Source of the DNA: Spartobacteria bacterium UBA6821
GTDB lineage: Bacteria > Verrucomicrobiota > Verrucomicrobiia > Chthoniobacterales > UBA6821
Direction: 5' to 3'
Assembly (NCBI GenBank): GCA_002452515.1
Contig: DKEN01000136.1
Span: forward strand, 708 to 6,727
Length of the DNA stretch: 6,020 nucleotides
Shown here: positions 4,483 to 6,020 of the stretch, in pieces
Layout of the letters: every line of letters begins with the position of its first letter
Numbering within the stretch: position 1 is the first letter of the stretch
Translations under genes and position numbers: made by a program
The notes under the pieces: model-generated
The model's database searches: none
Told to the model about the DNA's origin: nothing
Seen by the model: only the letters and a program-made list of their open reading frames with translations

Positions 4483-5793
4483 ATGAGTATGAAAACTTCA
4501 CCCAGTCTTCCCGAAGTTCATCGCTCACTCAGAGTTCCCTCCCAGCCTGGATTCTGGCGCAAGTTACTGGCGTTTGCAGGACCCGGTTACCTCGTTGCGG
4601 TAGGATACATGGATCCAGGCAACTGGGCCACCGACCTCGCAGCAGGTTCTAAATACAACTACACACTGCTTTCCGTAATCCTGATGTCGGGAGTGGCTGC
4701 GATGTTTCTGCAGTTTCTTTCCCTCAAGTTGGGCATCGCCTCAGGCAATGATCTGGCACAACTCTGCCGTCATCACTATGGAAAGAGAGCCTCCATACCG
4801 CTCTGGATTTTTGCCGAGATTGCCATTGCTGCCTGCGATCTTGCCGAGGTCATCGGTTCTGCCATCGCCCTCAATCTCCTCTTTCACATTCCCCTTCTTG
4901 TCGGTGTCATCATCACAACCCTGGATGTGCTGCTCCTGCTGATGCTTCAACAAAAGGGCTTCCGGTACATCGAAGCCCTTGTGATTACCCTGATCGCAAC
5001 AATTGCCTGCTGCTTCGGTTTAGAAATTCTATTTTCCAAACCGGAGCTTATTCCGATCCTTCACGGCTTTCTCCCCTCGCATCAAATACTCGCCGACCGT
5101 GAAATGCTGTTTATCGGGATTGGAATCATCGGGGCCACTGTCATGCCCCATAATCTATATCTCCATTCTTCGATCGTTCAGACACGGAGCTATCCACTCG
5201 ATAGGGTAGGCAAGAAGGAAGCAATCCGCTTTGCCACGATCGATTCCAACATCGCTCTCACGATTGCTCTGGCCATCAACGCCGCAATCCTGATCCTCGC
5301 CGCCGCAACATTTTACAAAGCGGGCAGGTTGGATGTTGCGGAGATCCAGGAGGCCTACAAGCTCCTCTCTCCCATGCTTGGAGTCACCGGCGCCAGCACA
5401 CTCTTTGCCATCGCCCTGCTTGCAGCAGGACAGAACAGCACGCTGACCGGAACGATGGCCGGACAAATCGTGATGGAGGGATTTCTTCAGATCAAGATTT
5501 CACCTTGGATGAGGCGTCTCTTCACCCGACTACTCGCCGTCATTCCGGCAATTCTGGTGATCGCGATAGCGGGTGAAAAGGCAACAACCCATCTCCTGCT
5601 ACTCAGTCAGGTCATCCTGAGCATGCAGCTTAGCTTCGCCGTCATCCCGCTTGTCCAATTCACCGGAAACAAACGAATCATGGGAGAGTTTGTGAATGCC
5701 GTCTGGGTACGTTGCGTCGGCTGGATCATGGCCGTCATCATTGCCGGACTGAATGTGTGGCTACTCGTCATGCAGTTTCAAACGGGATTTTAA
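4483..5793 (+). CDS. mntH: NRAMP-family manganese/divalent metal transporter MntH
   Basis: This 436-residue integral membrane protein has about eleven hydrophobic segments and the usual length for bacterial Nramp transporters, which import Mn2+ (and Fe2+) with protons. The TM1 metal-binding motif is GYMDPGNWATDL (Asp44 and Asn47); the TM6 motif is GATVMPHNLYLHSS, with Ala218, Met221 and His223. These match the Asp, Asn, Ala and Met metal ligands and the conserved histidine of the family. The family segment AAGQNSTLTGTMAGQIVMEGFL lies at 314-335. The N-terminal 30 residues are cytoplasmic and basic. I chose ATG 4483 as the first start after the operator; an in-frame ATG at 4489 would shorten the protein by two residues. 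No ribosome binding site is visible. It is divergent from mntR and followed after two bases by a methyltransferase gene, so the two are probably cotranscribed. All key residues are intact, so it should be functional. Confidence 0.96.
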   Translation: MSMKTSPSLPEVHRSLRVPSQPGFWRKLLAFAGPGYLVAVGYMDPGNWATDLAAGSKYNYTLLSVILMSGVAAMFLQFLSLKLGIASGNDLAQLCRHHYGKRASIPLWIFAEIAIAACDLAEVIGSAIALNLLFHIPLLVGVIITTLDVLLLLMLQQKGFRYIEALVITLIATIACCFGLEILFSKPELIPILHGFLPSHQILADREMLFIGIGIIGATVMPHNLYLHSSIVQTRSYPLDRVGKKEAIRFATIDSNIALTIALAINAAILILAAATFYKAGRLDVAEIQEAYKLLSPMLGVTGASTLFAIALLAAGQNSTLTGTMAGQIVMEGFLQIKISPWMRRLFTRLLAVIPAILVIAIAGEKATTHLLLLSQVILSMQLSFAVIPLVQFTGNKRIMGEFVNAVWVRCVGWIMAVIIAGLNVWLLVMQFQTGF

Positions 5794-5795
5794 GC

Positions 5796-6020
5796 ATGCA
5801 GGAGGAGTCCACGATCATCGAGGGATACGAACTCCTTGCCTCCGGGGCCGGACAGAGGCTTGAACGGTGGCGGGGAGTCGTGGTGCAACGACCTGAATCC
5901 GCAGCTCTCTGGTCATGGAACGATCCGGAATCCCTTCCCCAGTGGCAGGGCCACTATGATGGACTGCGTGCTACCGGGGGTCGCTGGCAATGGCTGACTC
6001 CCCTCCCTGATCCCTGCATC
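5796..6020 (+). CDS. SAM-dependent methyltransferase, N-terminal part only
   Basis: Only the first 75 codons are in the window. The visible part (EGYELLASGAGQRLERWRGVVVQRPESAALW, then an HYDGLRATGGRWQWLTPLPDP segment) matches from memory the N-terminus of class I SAM-dependent methyltransferases of the Methyltrans_SAM (RlmI/RlmK-like) group, which begin YELLDSGxGxKLERFGxxxLxRPxPxAxW and reach a G-G-x-W strand before the catalytic domain. The SAM-binding motifs would lie beyond the edge. Proteins of this group methylate rRNA bases in the better-known members, but many are unassigned. The ATG at 5796 follows the mntH stop by two bases, giving ten residues before the conserved region. An AGGAGGAG run lies immediately inside the gene (5800-5807), an odd place for a ribosome-binding-like sequence. 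Cotranscription with mntH is likely; a functional link to manganese is not shown. Confidence 0.75.
   Translation, partial: MQEESTIIEGYELLASGAGQRLERWRGVVVQRPESAALWSWNDPESLPQWQGHYDGLRATGGRWQWLTPLPDPCI

Overview
This is a bacterial chromosomal window with ordinary dense coding and no mobile element, CRISPR array or RNA gene that I can see. Base composition is near balanced. No start codon has a clear Shine-Dalgarno sequence in front of it, and several promoter-like hexamers sit only a few bases from the start codon. The mix of genes and the style of the left-hand hypothetical protein make me think of Verrucomicrobiota or a relative; this is an inference, not a demonstrated placement.

Layout, left to right: (1) 1-875, minus: the N-terminal 291 residues of an unrecognised membrane-anchored protein that runs off the left edge. 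(2) 876-1107: a divergent intergenic region with a possible minus-strand promoter and, just before the next gene, a 16-base inverted repeat with core TAGC-N4-GCTA. (3) 1108-1494, plus: a small exported rhodanese-like protein. (4) 1495-1611: a convergent gap with one imperfect long hairpin. (5) 1612-3842, minus: four genes in a row, read from the right: an excisionase/MerR-type helix-turn-helix protein, an exported BatD-like protein, a small membrane or exported hypothetical protein, and a beta-carbonic anhydrase (can). Gaps of 54-131 bases and internal promoter-like sequences suggest they are not one tight operon. (6) 3952-4380, minus, and 4483-5793, plus: a divergent manganese homeostasis pair, the MntR regulator and the NRAMP transporter MntH, with a candidate MntR operator between them. 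(7) 5796-6020, plus: the start of a SAM-dependent methyltransferase, two bases after mntH and probably cotranscribed with it; it runs off the right edge.

How the parts work together: MntR carries all six metal-ligand residues known from Bacillus subtilis MntR and probably represses mntH when manganese is sufficient, through the dyad TTAGC-CTAT-GCTAA next to the mntH start. The same TAGC-N4-GCTA core occurs only once more in the window by eye, 10 bases in front of the rhodanese ATG, against 11 bases in front of the mntH ATG. That makes the exported rhodanese a candidate second MntR target. The carbonic anhydrase is a standard housekeeping enzyme that interconverts CO2 and bicarbonate. Other points worth checking are a possible sliding-clamp-binding pentapeptide (QCDLF) at the C-terminus of the HTH protein and an orphan BatD-like protein without the other Bat genes. 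I found no clear evidence of a wholly new multi-gene system.
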